Under the pieces are notes generated by a model that did not search any database, was not told where the DNA came from, and saw nothing but the letters and a program-made list of their open reading frames with translations. Below, piece after piece: positions 40,430-52,306 of a stretch of 64,000 bases of DNA (position 1 is the stretch's first letter; every line of letters starts with the position of its first letter). The stretch covers positions 15,252,001 to 15,316,000 of the forward strand of contig CP075494.1 in NCBI GenBank assembly GCA_021613535.1, written 5' to 3'. Source of the DNA: Adineta vaga. Lineage: Eukaryota > Rotifera. Both the position numbers and the translations under genes were made by a program.

Positions 40430-41545
40430 GTTTTGTATTATTTACTACGTCGTATGAAAATTTTCAAGAAAAAAATTCAAAAATTTGTTATTGACGTAAA
40501 AAAGCAAAAACCTGAGGCGAAAAATGAAGTAATTATATAGTTATGTATTATTTGTCAATGGAATTAAGACTGTTTGTACGCGAGGATAAAACTACACAAA
40601 TTGAAACAAACATCAGGTACATATTCTTAGTTATTTTTCACTTACGCCAAGATAATTTCGTGGTATATATCCTTCTTTATCTTTTTTAACATGTTTTGCT
40701 CACCACCAATGATATTCTTGTTTATCGCCACGTCTTAAAATTTTCAATTGATCACCCTCATCAAATTCAAGTTCATCAGCTGTTTCATCACTTGGTTGGT
40801 AATCATATAATGTATAAACAATTGCATTATTAACCACTCCTAAATCATTCTGTACTTCTACAAATCTTCTTCACATTTATCAGCTGGAGTTTCATTATCT
40901 CGAATTGTTGTTGCATAAATACATGCACCATTCTCTATTAAAAGTTTCACAATTGTTGTATGATTACAAGATGCTGCACAATGTAATGGTGTCCATCCAT
41001 CATTATCAGGATAATGAATATCACAACCAAATTCAATCAAGAATTTTATACAATCAATATTTCCTGCACAGATAGCATTGTGAAGGGCAGTTAAACCTTC
41101 ATCATTTGGTTCATTTGCATTTTTTACCTGAAAAAACGATGAGAAAAGGTCAAATAAAATGGAGTTTATAAACATTCGAACTTCTTTTGCAGATTTTCTG
41201 ATAAGATCAAGTTCTCCGATTACAGCAGTATCAAATAGTAATGCCAATGGATCGAATATGACTCGTCTTGAAGTATTCTTTGGTGTTGTTGACGTTTTTA
41301 GTAATGATTTAAGATTCGTTTCAGATGTTGAAAGAGTCATCGGAAATGATACAGTAGAGTCGATATCATCCATAAGCGAACCTTCTGATTTTGTATTCAA
41401 AATAACTGATTCACTGATAGTTTTTTGTTGTTGTTGCTGTTGTTCTTCAATTTTTTGTATTGCTTTATTCAGAAATATTTGTTTGAATATTTCTAATTCA
41501 TTTTCCAGAAAAATTTTTATTTTGTTTCATGGAAATTATTTTTCT
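40430..41545 (-). pseudogene. Decayed, internally deleted copy of the ASPP gene
   Basis: This segment parallels the functional ASPP gene at 44534-46692, including 3' flanking DNA from about 40430. Ankyrin repeats are well kept ([33 protein letters not shown]). A deletion of about 30 bases plus a TAG ends the frame right after KCEED. The SH3 remnant (YTLYDYQPSDET) then has TGA in place of the third Trp of the WWW motif. At the 5' side a coiled-coil piece ([14 protein letters not shown]) is joined directly to the Gln run, skipping roughly 0.9 kb present in the parent. A truncated 180-residue ankyrin protein could still be translated, but regular function is unlikely. Confidence 0.85.
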
Positions 41546-41671
41546 GAATAAATAGATGCGTTAGCTCAATGTATTTTTTTTATTTCTATGAGAACTAGTG
41601 AAACATGATTCGATAGAAAGAAAACAAAGAACGAGATTTTGTATTGTTCAAATTGTTATCGATCATTCATT

Positions 41672-41881
41672 TTAGTCCAATTTGTTGAGTTTGATGAACG
41701 AAGTCATTGATTTGACCAGTTCTTCGGTAACAGTGACAGTCAAGTGGCAGAATTCTTTTATTGTAGAACTCAGATTGGTCAGTTCATTGTGAGTGTGAGA
41801 TGGTGTCGTTGATTGTTGTTGTACTGGACCATGATCATCATTGTCATTATCATCATCATTTTTTTGTAGTTTTTGTTGAAC
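41672..41881 (-). other. Possible terminal exon of an unidentified gene
   Basis: After a CCATCAG acceptor the frame begins VQQKLQKNDDDND and runs 69 codons to a stop. It contains ELTNLSSTIKEFCHLTVTV followed by TEELVKSMTSFI, which looks like genuine helical protein. I found no matching upstream exon or ATG, so it may be a relic. Confidence 0.3.
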
Positions 41882-43924
41882 CTGATGGAAATCCAGAATC
41901 AAACATAAACTTAATATTATTCTAATTCGTACATTGAAGTAGGTTTGAAGAAAAGAAAAGGAATGAAGTTTAGAAATTGGTTAATTGTACATCTACTATT
42001 ATCTTATCCTACATTGGTGTCCTCTACAGAGGTGCGGACACTCACAGACACGTCTCAATCTGGATATGAGAGATAAAGTTCATTTTCAGCGGAAAAATGC
42101 AGATTCCGATTAATATATAAAAGTTTTTAATCAATCGATGAACGTGAAAATCAAAAAGCTCAATCTATAACAAAAGGAAAGTTTCGAAAGTGTTCTTTTC
42201 TTTCAAATTCTATCGAACAAGTCAACATAAATAATGCTACTAACTTCTACGATATTAGCTGTTGTCAAATGAACTTTCAAACAAGTGTATGAAACTCGTA
42301 ATCCAATTTTTCAAAATAGTCGAAGCTTGGGCATAAAATACTTAGATATTTCAATTCAATCGTTGGAATCTGATTATTCTTACATATAGCTGGCTACTTT
42401 TGTACGTTCAAATCGAGAGAAAAGCTAGTATAAGGATACTCACATATTTCTGTAGCTTATATAGATGAATTGTGTTCATTACTATGGAAACAATATAACG
42501 ATCGATGAAACAGAAGACAAAGCTTGTAAGAGAGAAAGAGAGAGAGAGAGAAAGGAAGGAGGAGCAAAATGAGGAAATATGTCATTTATTGAAGAAAAAC
42601 AATTAAACCTATTCATAAATGATTGTGTTTTAACGAAATATATGCGATATGTTAAATCTTATGTTTTTATTCGGTATAGTTTCGTTTGAACTGTGCTTTC
42701 TTATGACTACTGACAACAAGAAAAGGAAAAATTCTCAACATTCGATGTGCTACTAAAGAATGTACCTAAGAGAACGTAAGGATAATCTGTATATGCGTTG
42801 TTAACGAGATATGTTTAGTGATTACAATAGTTTTTTAATTGAAAACAACAACACCTACCATTAGACTTGGACTAACACGAAAATCACCACGACTACCTCG
42901 GCGAAAACCTAAGAATGATTACTACTAAAAGAAACTTACTCGTTGCCTCTACTGTTGAGAGTGAAGGTCATTGAATTGAGTGATCACTCATCTAAAAGGA
43001 AAAAAATTATTTCATTGTGCTTATTTCGAATACACCATATTATGGCTAAAAGGATATCTTTGTAACGAGTACAACATACATAGATGCATATATATGGATA
43101 TGCATAATTACAAAGAAAACGAGGTACAGAGAGAATATGCAAACAATGCGTTTTCAGCCCAGGACGATCATTCCGGTGGTCGGAAACGGCGCCTTAAACG
43201 ACCGAAAACGGTTAGAAAACGGCAATTTACTGCCTTCATTTTAACCGTATTTCACTGTAATCCGTCACTCTGGATTACCATCGCCGATTTCGGCTGTTTC
43301 TTTCGTCTTGTCCATTCATATCTTATGTGCGTAATAGTATTAGACAAAATGGATTTATTTCTTCAGCTTCAGATAAAATACTTCTTTTCTTCTAAGGAAA
43401 GTCTTAATAAAATATATCGAACTTCAGTGAATTCATTGATGCCTCTCATATATTATCGCAGATCAAAGAAGAAGAGAATATTCATTGGTATTATGTTAAT
43501 CTGTGTGAAGATATTAAAAAAATATGCATAGTTACGATTGGTATCTGTAATATTATTAATAAGTCAAAAGAATTCACATTGAATTACTTTAGTTTGTTAC
43601 GATGAAAAATGTTCCAAATACACTTACATATGTCATTGATGAACGTACTCATCAGGAATCATAGCGGCAAATATTTAACACCACAGTTCGCCATAAATTT
43701 AAATCTTGTATACTAAACATTTTTTAATCTAATAAAGGATATTATGTCAATAGAACTTGGTTGAAGAAAAAAAAATTGTTAGATACTATTGATCATGATT
43801 ATCCATATAAAAGAAAGAGTATGAGTCATACAACTATAAAGAGTTTTTATCAATGTGATGCTATATAACATCACATCAAATGATTCTTTTTGAGTCTTCA
43901 ATATATCACTTTTAAAACTTTTGC
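41882..43924. other. Gene-poor region with GA repeat and a GC-richer patch
   Basis: A GA-rich tract occupies about 42530-42560. At 43150-43330 the sequence becomes GC-richer. It contains the hairpin GTAATCC-N8-GGATTAC and the words AAACGGC and TTTACTGCC shared with the 10.8-kb patch. The 183-codon frame at 42980-43531 lacks an ATG start and is not supported. Confidence 0.45.
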
Positions 43925-44300
43925 AAGTTCTGTTGAAATTTTTGTTTCAATAAATTTTTTCTCCAAACAAGAAAAATATCATGTTCCCAAAGTATATTCA
44001 TTCAATCGTGAAGTTGTTTAATCAATGAAAACTTAATTTACATTAAGAAATTAAAAAAAATTTAATCAACTATCCGAAAGAACCTAGACATACTTTCCAT
44101 CAATACATGACAAAACTGATGTTAAAAATCTTATTTCGATCAAATAAAGTTAGATCAAAACCTTTATGTTTATCAAAGATTCGCTTGTAGAATGTATATC
44201 GACAATTACTCACACAATAATGTTTCTCTAAATATTCATCAAATGGTATCCAAAACCGACTTATTTATTGTGAAAGGGTACTTTTAGCTGTATTCCAATT
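43925..44300 (-). pseudogene. Decayed copy of gene X (functional copy at 49285-49978)
   Basis: The minus strand reads SRFWIPFD, then EYLEKHYCVSNCRYTFYKR and IFDKHKGFDLTL, matching gene X residue by residue. It has a TAA just before SRFW and lacks the 10-residue block MKLFENLSPI. That 30-base deletion is bounded by CGAT on both sides in the intact copy. Flanking similarity extends leftward to about 43925. It is not translatable as a gene. Confidence 0.8.
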
Positions 44301-44533
44301 CAAAATGTAAAAGGAAGTGATGATAAATAAATATACCTTTCTTTTTCTTAAAAATCCTGATTAAATTTGTTACCTGTTTTCTTTTCTTAAAGATCCTGAT
44401 TAAATTTGTTGCTTGTTTTGCATTATTTATTACATAGGATAAAAATTTAAAAGAAAAACAACAGTATAAGCATTTATTCCTTTACGTGCATAAGCAAAAC
44501 CTGAGACGATAAGACTAAGTAATAATACAGTTT

Positions 44534-46692
44534 CTAACTATTTGTCAACGCACTTGACTCAGTACGTACTCGAGGATAAAGCTAAAAAAAGACAAATAAA
44601 TTTCAACGAAAATTCTTTTTCTTTAATTTCACTTACTCCAAGATAATTTCGTGGTACATAACCTTCTTTTTGTGTTTTTTCATGTTTTGCCCACCACCAT
44701 TGATATTCTTGTTCATCTTCACGTCTTAAAATTTTCAATTGATCTCCATTATTAAATTCTAATTCATCTGTTTTTTCTTCACTTGGTTGATAATCATACA
44801 ATGCATAGACTATTCCATCATTAATCACTCCCAGATCATTCTCTATTCTCAACAAATATTCTGAACAACTCGAATAATTTTCTTCATCTTCTTCACATTT
44901 ATCAGCTGGAGTTTCATTATCTCGAATTGTTGTTGCATAAATACAAGCACCATTTTCTATTAAAATTTCCACTATTGTTATATGATTGCACGATGCTGCA
45001 CAATGTAATGGTGTCCATCCATCATTATCAGGATAATTTATATCGCAACCAAATTCAATTAGGAATTTTACGCATTCAATATTTCCTGCACAGATAGCAT
45101 TGTGAAGGGCAGTTAAACCTTCATCATTTGGTTGACTGGGATTTTTCACCTAAATAAAGATTCGAAAGGACAGAATGAATTTTCTTTTTTAAGAAATTCG
45201 AACTTCTTTTGCAGATTTAGTAACAAGATCAAGTTCTCCGATTACAGCAGCATCGAGAAGTAATGCCAATGGATCGAATATGACTCGTCTTGAAGTATTC
45301 TTTGGTGTCGCAGGAGTTTTTAATAATGATTTAAGATTCGTTTCAGATGTTGAAAGAGTCATCGGAAATGATATAGTTGATTCAATTTCATCCGTAAGTG
45401 AACCTTCGGATTCTGTATTAGAAATAACTGATTCACTTATAGTTTCTTGTTGTTGTTGTTGTTCTTCTCCTCCTTCCGCTTGAAAATCGAAAAGATTTTC
45501 ATAATTAAGTATTGATGGATTAATTGAAGATAAATCATTATGAACTTGAATAGGTTGTTGTTCAATATTTGACGGAAGATATTTCGTTAGAGAATCACAT
45601 GGATCAGATAATGAATGACGTTTTTTTACATTCGATGTAATATGATTAAAATGAACAGACAGTATATCATCATTCAAACGAAGATTAGCCGGTAAAATTT
45701 GTTCGTCCGATTTTAATAATGATGATTCTATTCCATCAATCGATGATTCATTCAAAACAATCGGAATAGATGAAGAACAAGTGGTATCGAGGGTTGTTAT
45801 TTCATTTGTTGATGCGAGTGATGTCTCAGGAGGAATAAGCGATGATATATCCTACACAGAAAGAAATACAAATGTGAATTATTGGTCTATTGGTACCTTT
45901 TTTGAACGATCAGATTGATCATTATCATTTGTATTGATTAAACTAAATGAATTTGCTAATTGTACCATTCGTTTTTCAATTTCTGCAATGTTAATATTAT
46001 TCAATGTCATTTGTACGTGATCTAAACCCGTTTGAAATCGATTTGATTGAACATGCGATGATTTTTTCAATTGTACTTGTTGTTGAAGCTCTTCAATACG
46101 AGAATCTAATTGAGTCAATTCCATTTGTTTTGTTTTATATATTTCTCGTTGATAAGCTATTTGACGATTTTGTTGTTCATTTAGTTTATTTCGTATCTAA
46201 ATCGAAGAAATTTATTTCTATTCATTTAGAGACGAAAGTTTTTACTAATAATTCTTGTTTTAATTTATCTAAATCATTTTTATTTTGTGATTGTTCTTTA
46301 GCTGTTGTGAATTTCAATCGTTTGATTTGTTCGAGTTGTTTAGTTAATTCTTCAACTTTGTGTATTGATTGTTTTAATTCTTCTTCTTTATTGAGGAAAA
46401 TTTGCTTGAAAATTTCTAATTCATTTTCTAAAAGGAAAAGTCTTTAAAATTTACTTTTTTTCTCTCGTTCGAACGAACCAAATGTCGAATTAGAATTTCG
46501 TTGTTGATTTAATTGATAATGAAGTGTTTTTAAACGTAATTGTTTAGTTTCCCGTTGTTTCGTACGAAAATGTTCTTGCTGTTTAAGATATTTCAAACGT
46601 TGTTCGCGTGAGATCAATAATTGTTGATTATGTTTAATTTGTTCTTGTTGATACACAGTCATTTCCTGTAATTGTGATAATGAATAATCCAT
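44534..46692 (-). CDS. PPP1R13B/TP53BP2: ASPP-family protein (apoptosis-stimulating of p53, ankyrin-SH3)
   Basis: ASPP proteins bind p53-family members, PP1 and junction proteins. The frame opens MDYSLSQLQEMTVYQQEQI, matching the coiled-coil start that follows the N-terminal domain in vertebrate ASPP1/2. Helical exons, a Ser-rich region and a short Gln run follow. The C-terminal module is diagnostic: [19 protein letters not shown], ankyrins [15 protein letters not shown] and [30 protein letters not shown], then SH3 (ALYDYQPSEEKTDELEF, WWWAKHE, EGYVPRNYLG). A last exon gives LYPRVRTESSALTNS and a stop at 44534. The total is about 600 residues against about 1,100 in vertebrate ASPP2. The N-terminal ubiquitin-like domain is absent or lies in exons I cannot see; an acceptor precedes MDYSL, so a 5' exon is possible. 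Confidence 0.93.
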
Positions 46693-47397
46693 TTTTTGAT
46701 TATTTACATTTAACTAGAAAGAAAAAATCCTAAGAAGATTTTTATTGAGAAAAATTCAATTCAACGTTTGAGATGATGAATGATTATCAGAAAGAGAAGA
46801 CGAACGCAGTGTTATAGTTAGGAAGAAAAATGATTGCCTAGTAAAAAGTAAACGAATGTAATGAATGATAAGTGTAGTCTCTGATAGAAACGGTCAGGTT
46901 GTCTTATTTTTTTGCTCTTCGCTGATGAATTTCTATTAGAAATACTCGTTCACTCTTTTTTTCCTGCTTCTATTCCCGATATCGATGATTAATATAAAGA
47001 AAAGAACGAAGAGAAATTCTCTGTTCAATATAACAATTGTGTTAAAACACATGGGAGAAGAAAAGGAATCAACGATATTCTCTCGAGAAGAAACATTCTA
47101 TTCAATTCTTGATCATATTTCATGCATTTCTTTTACAATCGAAGAATCGATTACATACACCATCAAACAACATTTTTTTTCAATTTTTCTAATTGTTCCA
47201 ATCATATAACGAATGATTTAGATATTCATAAAAGAAAAGAAAAAAAGATTTTTTTTCAACTTGATTTCAATTAAACACATCACATACGGAGAATTTCTTG
47301 ACATATGTTCTTATCGAGAAAATGATTAACATGGTCGTCAAATCTTGTTTCGATAATGTTTAACATTTGACAGATTCCATTTATTTCGAAAGAAAAG
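46693..47397. other. Region upstream of ASPP
   Basis: No ubiquitin-like domain exon is visible. The open frame at 46985-47209 on the plus strand is not convincing. Mostly AT-rich spacer. Confidence 0.35.
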
Positions 47398-48187
47398 TTA
47401 AGTACTAAAAAATAGATGATTTTTTTTAATTTCATTCGTTTGTTTATGAAAGATCATATTAGTTGTAAGAAATGGCCATGGAGAAGAATCACGTCTTTCA
47501 TCATTCTGTTCTGCTTCAGGTAATAATGATTCTCGACGTAATGGATGTCGTTTTGGTTCTAAAGTATTTGCTAATGATGGAATGTTAATAGATAATGGTA
47601 AAGATGATCCCTGATTGGTATTATTATTATTATTATTATTATTATATTCAGAAGAAATGGTGGAGGCCATTGCGTAATTGATGGACGACTGTTAAGTACA
47701 CTATTGGATAGAAAGGGAATTTCTAATATACTATTATTTGATGATCTATAGAACGAACAAAAAAGAAATGGATAGATTAATAAATTGAAATTTACCTGTC
47801 TCGAATTGTTGCCATTCGTAAATCAGATATTGAACTTTGTTGTTGTTGTTGTTGTCGTCGTCGTTGTTGAGGATTAGATTTGAATCTACATAAACTTGAA
47901 AAGATTTTCATAGAAATTAATACGATTGATTGATTTTTCAATTACTCGAACATATAAGTACAACACAAACGAATTCTTTTACATAAAGATTTTGGACAAC
48001 ATTGAACAATATGTGGTGATCGTTCGTTCGATGAACATTTATATCGACATATCATCCATCCCAATGCTAATGCCACAAAAATGCCAACAACAGTTGGCCA
48101 GATGATATCTTTATTATCATCATAGATCGATTGTTCCGTATTATAAATCGTTCTTTTTGTTGTTGTTTCTATCAAACTAATCCTCAT
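47398..48187 (-). CDS. Single-span membrane protein with Gln/Asn-rich tail
   Basis: ATG 48187 opens MRISLIETTTKRTIYNTEQ. A membrane span (IIWPTVVGIFVALALGWMI) and a Cys/Lys-rich juxtamembrane stretch (CCPKSLCKRIRLCC) follow, suggesting palmitoylation. After two introns come a QRRRQQQQQQ run and then SRPSITQWPPP. The frame then seems to shift: an extra T in the TTT at 47655-47657 (minus strand) would lead from WPPP into SSEYNNNN and a plausible Pro/Arg/Glu-rich tail (LEPKRHPLRRESLLPEAEQ). As given, the first frame instead runs into an Ile run and stops. The Asn run is encoded by an AAT repeat at about 47620-47645. The family is unknown. Confidence 0.6.
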
Positions 48188-48437
48188 CTTCTAACTTACT
48201 TATTTTCCTTTTTCAAATAAGAAGTTTGGCAGATTTTTCATGTCTTTTCTTTTTGCATGTCATTGCAGACAGTCGTCAAAACCATTTTCTCATTTCTTAA
48301 CATCAATCTTTTTTTTTCTTCTCTTCGTGATACGGGAAAAAATATAGAGGAGACGAGAAAAATCATCTATCGATTTTTCTATTGAAAAAATACACACACA
48401 CATACACATAAACACATCGCAGGTGATTTTCTATTAA

Positions 48438-49193
48438 TTAAAATCGTGCACCATTCATTGGAATTTTTAATATTCTCGTTAATTCTTCAAATGTTTCTGG
48501 TTTGATCAATTCTTCCGGTAAATAAACTAAGAATTCCTTCGTTGGAATTTTTTTACATTCGAATTTTAATATTCGATCATGTTCGACAAATATTCCATTA
48601 ACAATTATCGGTTTACAAGAAATTTTAAGAAATAATTCATCAAAAACGATTCCATGTGGAGAAAGGATAATATAACCAAAATTTCGATCGATTAATTTCT
48701 TTTGCGGAAAGTAATTCCAGCAGGATTTTTGTTTGAAATAATAATTTAATTGATTTTGCCAATGAATACCTTCTAAACGAAAACAAATGAAATTGGTTCG
48801 AATTCGATCGAATGGATTTCGACATGAAAATATCAACCACGAAATAATCATTAAAATAAACAAACATGGAGATATACCAAGAAAACTAAAGATTAAGATT
48901 TGAAATATCAATACAAATTGATTATACAATAGCCAATAAATCATCCAGGATAGAGCTGCGCATGTCATGGAAAGTAATGTTAAATATGTTAACATCATAC
49001 ATCGTTGATGAAAACGTTGTGTATAGATATGATCAAGATCATTGAGAATATTTCCAGATAAATCACTCTCATCAAAACTAATTACGGACATACTCGTTGA
49101 TAATTCACGTTCATCATAATCAATACCTTGAATTTGTATAAGATCAGATCGAGGATTTGATACACCTGCATGTTGACGTACTTGTTCTCGCAT
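48438..49193 (-). CDS. Membrane protein of unknown family, 251 residues
   Basis: A single exon from ATG 49193 (MREQVRQHAGVSNPRSDLI). The acidic N-terminal third is followed by two or three close hydrophobic spans (YLTLLSMTCAALSWMIYWLL, then FVLIFQILIFSFLGISP and CLFILMIISWLIF) around residues 68-122. A soluble C-terminal domain includes YFPQKKLIDRNFGYIIL and FVEHDRILKFECKK. It resembles transmembrane-hairpin proteins with a cytosolic domain, but I recognise no family. It is unusual here in having no intron, and the reading frame is clean. Confidence 0.75.
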   Translation of the reverse strand: MREQVRQHAGVSNPRSDLIQIQGIDYDERELSTSMSVISFDESDLSGNILNDLDHIYTQRFHQRCMMLTYLTLLSMTCAALSWMIYWLLYNQFVLIFQILIFSFLGISPCLFILMIISWLIFSCRNPFDRIRTNFICFRLEGIHWQNQLNYYFKQKSCWNYFPQKKLIDRNFGYIILSPHGIVFDELFLKISCKPIIVNGIFVEHDRILKFECKKIPTKEFLVYLPEELIKPETFEELTRILKIPMNGARF

Positions 49194-49284
49194 TGAAATG
49201 ATCTATTTATTTAATAAAACTCATATCTTATAATCAACAGAAAACGATATGAGTAAGACAGATATAAAAGATAAAACTGAGTCA

Positions 49285-49978
49285 TTATACACACACGACA
49301 AAATATTCGCAACTTCTTTTTATAGAATTTTTAAAATATCTCGAAGTTGTGAGGAGATTTTCACTCCGATTAATTTCCATTCTAAACAAGAAAAGTCCAA
49401 TAATTCCAAAACATCTTTATTCAATCGCGAATTTGCACAAATTGATTGTCTAAAGCACAATAATTCGTATTTTCAACAACAACAAAACGTTCCTTACGGT
49501 GAAAGATTGAAAAAATATCGTTCAGAAAACGCAGCAATACCACGAAACTGTGCAAATGTTATTTTTGTATTGATCGGTAGATCAAGTACACGAATCGCTT
49601 GATTTATCAATCGTTTATCAATCGTATCCATGTAAACATCCACCAATGTATCCGGAAGAATCTAAATGTACTTCATAGAAACTACAAAACAATTCGAACT
49701 TCTTACTTCGACAACTAAAGTCAGATCGAAATCTTTATGTTTATCAAAGATTCGTTTGTAAAGAGTGAATCGACGATTACTTACACGACAATATTTCTCT
49801 AAATATTCAATCGGACTCAAATTTTCGAATAATTTCATATCGAATGGTATCCAAAATCGACTTGCTTGCTGTGAAAGAGTGACACTTGTTGTATTCAAAT
49901 CATTGGACTAAAGATTTTGAAAATACGAAGAAAAAAAAATGTAATGAGATTTACTTTATTATATTTCACAGATAACAT
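49285..49978 (-). CDS. Gene X: small protein with a degenerate EF-hand-like segment
   Basis: ATG 49978 (MLSVKYNK) and three further exons, with GTAAG-type donors, join in frame to about 185 residues. Exons at about 49728-49910 and 49500-49663 carry SRFWIPFDMKLFENLSPIE, YLEKYCRVSNRRFTLYKRIF and KHKDFDLTLVVEILPDTLVD. LPINTKITFAQFRGIAAFSE follows, which resembles the second half of an EF hand without a full calcium loop. The last exon gives MEINRSENLLTTSRYF and a stop at 49285. The name is unknown. The gene is supported by its splice structure and by the decayed copy at 43.9-44.3 kb, which preserves the same protein words. Confidence 0.65.
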
Positions 49979-50256
49979 CGTGAGAATTTCCTGATTGTAA
50001 TGTTATTAATACTTAAAAGAGAACGTGAGAAAAATCCTTTCCGTTGTTTTCTTTGATATGAAAATGTGATCGAATGAGAGTTATTTAACGAGTCTATAGA
50101 AAAATCGATTCGAAGGATTTTCTCGGAGAATATAGAAACTATCTCAATCCTACACAAAAGAGCAATCAAATGTGCGATGTGTTTTTGCAGAAGGGTGGTG
50201 GTGAGTCCTTGATTCTCCGGTCTAATAATATCACAGATTGATAGAAAAAAAGGTAC

Positions 50257-51250
50257 ACATTTATAAATCATCTGCATCAAGATTTGTTTTCATCGATGAC
50301 ATCATTGATGTACTTTTTAATGTCGGTTGTAGTGGTGATGGTAGAATATCTCTTGGATTGATATATAAATTCAACTTTCGTGTTCGAAGATCTTTTCCAT
50401 AAGTATTTGATGAAGAGTTACATGTTGATTCACGAATATATTCGGAAGAATTTCTTCGATAGTATCTCGATTGATATCGACGATTACATCTCAACTATAA
50501 ACCATCGAGAGTGATAACAAATAGAATAGTTATATCATTGAATCAATCCATTAATAATTGACCAATACGAATATCATCAAAGATTAATATATCTAAAGTT
50601 GATTGAAGTACACCTGATAGAATCGTTCCTTCATCATTCGATGGACTTCAATCACGCTATAAAGGTAGAGATCGATCAATTTCTTCTTTCCTTATATACT
50701 AATTTCGAAGAAATCTTACTTTTTTTACTTCGTGATTCACTCTTGGAGAAAGTAACCGAAACGATCCATCATGGGTTTCAACAGTAGGGTCTATTTTTAT
50801 CAATCATATCTTTGTATATCAGAAAATCCTAAAGAAGATCATCTAAAAGAGTAGAGACATTTCTGTTTCATAAAAAAATCTTCTTTGATTGCAGAAAAAA
50901 TATAGATCTTTTTTTGTAAAGATAAATAGAATTGGTGTATATCTTTCATCGAGAAGAAAATCACTTCAGTAATTTGATCATTTGATTATGATTTCGTGCT
51001 GGATTCGAATGTTGAATCGTGTCTTTGTGACGAAAGATAAAATAAATTGAAGTTTCAAATGAAAAGCCTTGAATAAATACTGGTGATTACACTGAAAAGT
51101 TTGATTTGAGATAGATAGAATTCATAATAAGAAACAGGTGCTTTTCAATAAATGAGAAAAAAGCTCAAGTTCTATTAAGGATGAACGTTATCAATAGTGA
51201 TTTCTGTTTTCGTTTTCCAATCAAGTACTATTGACACAACAATCCTCATC
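50257..51250 (-). pseudogene. Decayed, internally deleted copy of the semaphorin 5 gene
   Basis: Left part: the cytoplasmic tail (SSNTYGKDLRTRKLNLYIN, PRDILPSPLQPT, MKTNLDADDL and stop) matches the tail of the gene at 53986. Around 50490 the match jumps from the membrane-proximal sequence at about 54310 to the sema-domain sequence at about 56075, deleting about 1.77 kb. The tail also lacks 90 bases that in the intact gene lie between two TTGATGAA repeats. Matching continues through sema-exon sequence to about 50790 and resumes as upstream flank (about 51000-51250 against 58560-58810). A TAG interrupts the sema remnant. Confidence 0.85.
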
Positions 51251-52283
51251 TGACTAAAATATTTTCAACATAAAAGATGTGAAACTAATAGTTTCAAACT
51301 ATTGATCACATTGTTGTCACTATCGATACATACTAAGATGGATAAGTATTTTTTTATTAATATTCTAATTATCACATACATCAATAATACATGCAACCTC
51401 AGGATCCCGCCGGTTCCCACTGGAAAAACACACGGAAAATGGAAGTAGTATTCCGGCCGGATTTCATCGTACCCGGATTCTTTCTTAATTCGCTTCACTT
51501 CCGTGAATTCGGAACTCGCCGTTCCAACCAGCATGCAAAAAGCCAAATCAAAACCCGCGGAAAGAAAACACCAGAAAAAAACCGTTTTCCAGCAACAGTA
51601 TCCAAAAAAATCCATCAGATTTTTCCGACCGAATCCCGCATATTCCAACCTGTTCCAGTAGAAAACTACATGTTCCAAAGAGTCAACTTCACAACCATAC
51701 CTAATCCACTGAAAAAACAAAAGCCATCACACCGCAATACACACAATCAAGAAAAACGTCAAACTTCTAATATCAAAATGAAAATCTAGAGAATAAGTAA
51801 GTTCGACTACAATGAAACCAAGATTTTTCACCATATGAAAAACCATCCTTAATAGAGCTCTTTCCGCTAGGAGACCTAACTTCGCTGGGAATGAAAAAGA
51901 AGATTTTTTTAAAAATGAAAAATCATGTTTTGTAAGTTTTTTGGATCCGAAAGTTCCCAGCTGTTTCCGGTTGCCTGTATCTTTCATGGAAATGATCGTT
52001 TTTTTCCGAAAAATTCTCGCAGTTTCCATTGGAATATGGTTGGAACGACGCGGGAAAAATTCGTTTAATTATTTGTAAAATTAAAGAGTAAAAGAGAACG
52101 AGATGCACTGAGCGTGATCGTAGATAGGGTAAAAGAGAAGATATAATAGAATGATAGAGAGAAAAACAGTTAAACAGTAGTGAAAACACATTATTTACAT
52201 ATCTTCTATTTGTTTTACTTTCTTCATTTTGTGTACGTGTATATACATGTATATATGTACATATGTATGTTATGATCGTTTGG
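51251..52283. other. Atypical GC-richer island with overlapping antisense frames
   Basis: From about 51390 to 52070 composition and word use differ from the neighbourhood (many GGAA/TTCC and CCGG words). Two long frames overlap on opposite strands (51391-51789 plus, 51265-51720 minus). GTTCCAACC occurs forward near 51530 and inverted near 52045. This suggests a degenerate mobile element or foreign DNA. No transposase or polymerase motif is recognisable. Confidence 0.4.
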
Positions 52284-52306
52284 NNNNNNNNNNNNNNNNN
52301 NNNNNN
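52284..52306. other. Assembly gap (23 N) with identical 16-base flanks
   Basis: TGTTATGATCGTTTGG ends at 52283 and begins again at 52307. Identical sequence abutting both sides implies that two contigs overlap and were joined with an arbitrary gap. Confidence 0.95.

Noticed and set aside
42980-43531. 183-codon open frame on the plus strand
   Set aside because: It begins with GTG, not ATG, crosses a GC-richer repeat-like patch, and shows no domain or splice context.
51391-51789. 132-codon frame as a real gene
   Set aside because: It overlaps a longer antisense frame in a compositionally odd island. Open frames on both strands point to composition, not coding.
52284-52306. The 16-base direct repeat as a target-site duplication
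   Set aside because: Both copies abut an N gap directly. An unmerged contig overlap explains it more simply than an insertion.
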